Below, in pieces: positions 4,491 to 5,325 of a stretch of DNA of 5,325 bases. The translations under genes were made by a program, and so were the position numbers. Numbering within the stretch: position 1 is the first letter of the stretch; each line of letters begins with the position of its first letter. Under the pieces are notes generated by a model. That model saw only the letters and a list, made by a program, of their open reading frames with translations. It was not told where the DNA came from and made no database searches. Source of the stretch: Planctomycetota bacterium (lineage in GTDB: Bacteria; Planctomycetota; UBA1135; GCA-002686595); assembly GCA_004296785.1 (NCBI GenBank), contig SCVU01000452.1, forward strand, positions 1 through 5,325. Reading direction: 5' to 3'.

Positions 4491-5325
4491 TTACCACTGC
4501 ACGCCGTCGAGCCCGCCCGCGTCGCCGTTGTCGACGTCGTACCACGCGTCGAGGCACTCCCACCACGTCTGCACGATGCCGTCGCCGGCGATCGCGCCGT
4601 CCTTGTGCATCGCGTAGCCGCCCGCGCCGAGCGCGAGGTACGGCTTGGGCCCGAACGGCTTGTACTGCCGCCACGCGCGTTCGTTCGCGCCGAGCGCGCG
4701 CGCGCCGTCGGGGAACACGAGGAACACGCCGTTGCCGCCGCGCTCGAAGTTCGCGCCGTCGCCGCTGATCGTCGAGCTCGCGACGAGCGCGTCGACGTGC
4801 TTGGCGAGCGCTTCAGCCGCCGCGCGCACCGCCGGCGCGGCATCCGCGTCGCGCGCGAGCCCGCGCGCGAAGTCGAGCGCGTCGTAGTACGGCATCGCGT
4901 GCTTCGCCTGCGGCTCGTCGGCGTAGCAGCGGCTGCCGGCCGGTTGCGCTGCGTCGCGCGCGCGCTCGCACAGCGCCCGGGCGTCGCTCGCGGCGACTGC
5001 GATCGCGAGCGCGTCGAGCGCCTGCTTGACCGGCGCCGCATGCGCGAGGTCGAGGCATGCGTACGACTCGGTGAACGGGAACGGCCGGCGCTTCTCGATC
5101 TCGATGCGGCTCTCGCGAATCGCATCGACGATCCAGTTGCCGAACGCGAGCGCATCGGTCGCGCGCGGATCGAGCCGGCGCTCGGCCGGCGTCGACGGCG
5201 CGAAGCGCGCGAAGAGCCGCGCGTACGGGAACGGCGCGGAGATGGACGGCGACGCGACCATCGCGCGCGCGCCGAAGCGGCCGGGCGCGCGGCGCCACTC
5301 GTACGCGTTCTCGACGCCGGCCATC
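4491..5325 (-). CDS. Clostripain-like (peptidase family C11) cysteine peptidase, C-terminal part; N-terminus beyond right edge
   Basis: The frame is open from the right edge to TAA at 4491-4493. The ATG at 5324 is probably internal: residues there read MAGVENAYEW, matching the clostripain segment just after the catalytic Cys (D-x-C-x-M-x-x-V-E-x-x-Y-E). The His/Cys catalytic part and any signal peptide would therefore lie outside the window. Numbering from that Met, MVASPSISAPFPYARLFARF (22-41) fits the MV-S-E...P-Y segment. ESYACLDLAHAAPVKQALDALAIAV (86-110) fits the SA-D-L strand and following helix. YYDALDFARGL (146-156) fits the Y-DL-x-FA motif, and GDGANFERGGNGVFLVFPDG (188-207) the G-hydrophobic-FP strand. 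The tail is Trp-rich (WWECLDAW, ending GVQW). C11 enzymes are usually exported and cleave after Arg or Lys; whether this one is active cannot be judged here. It is convergent with the redoxin-like gene. Confidence 0.65.
   Translation of the reverse strand, partial: MAGVENAYEWRRAPGRFGARAMVASPSISAPFPYARLFARFAPSTPAERRLDPRATDALAFGNWIVDAIRESRIEIEKRRPFPFTESYACLDLAHAAPVKQALDALAIAVAASDARALCERARDAAQPAGSRCYADEPQAKHAMPYYDALDFARGLARDADAAPAVRAAAEALAKHVDALVASSTISGDGANFERGGNGVFLVFPDGARALGANERAWRQYKPFGPKPYLALGAGGYAMHKDGAIAGDGIVQTWWECLDAWYDVDNGDAGGLDGVQW

Noticed and set aside
4478..5155. Ser/Arg/Thr-rich minus-strand frame overlapping the peptidase
   Set aside because: Extreme Ser/Arg composition is the frame-shifted reading of CpG-rich codons; the peptidase frame has the family motifs.

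Overview
This is a very GC-rich bacterial window (CpG-rich, with strong G/C preference at third codon positions, hence long spurious antisense frames). Gene content points to a Planctomycetota-type bacterium. There are three secreted products with classical signal peptides. One is a right-handed beta-helix protein with a choice-of-anchor-Q-like segment and a C-terminal beta-rich domain (GC...G...NP...S.GL..TI) of the kind common on exported planctomycete proteins. A redoxin and a clostripain-type peptidase also fit that phylum. The assignment is inference from protein style; no rRNA or tRNA is present to confirm it.

Layout, left to right. The minus strand from the left edge to 778 holds a secreted repeat protein whose C-terminus lies outside the window. 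Upstream of it on the same strand is a 562-residue beta-helix surface protein (847-2535); the 68-bp gap contains a short hairpin, so the two could be co-transcribed. An 87-bp divergent intergenic region (2536-2622) carries a perfect 8-bp inverted repeat (2593-2616). To the right, on the plus strand, are a VOC/glyoxalase-fold protein (2623-3060) and, 21 bp later, a TehB-like SAM methyltransferase (3082-3675); these look like a two-gene unit. A 133-bp leader precedes a secreted thioredoxin-fold (redoxin-like) protein (3809-4378). A convergent gap with two strong hairpins (4393-4412 and 4428-4459) separates it from a minus-strand clostripain-like (C11) peptidase fragment that runs off the right edge.

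Functionally, the left half is cell-surface or extracellular structure (beta-helix and blade-like repeats). The middle is a small cytoplasmic enzyme pair that may handle reactive or xenobiotic small molecules. The right part is an exported redox-fold protein beside a predicted protease. I see no mobile element, CRISPR array, tRNA, rRNA or origin. The window looks like ordinary chromosome. Its less ordinary points are the tandem YSA repeats, the one-cysteine-per-coil ladder, the redoxin that appears to lack its cis-proline, and the dyad in the divergent promoter region.
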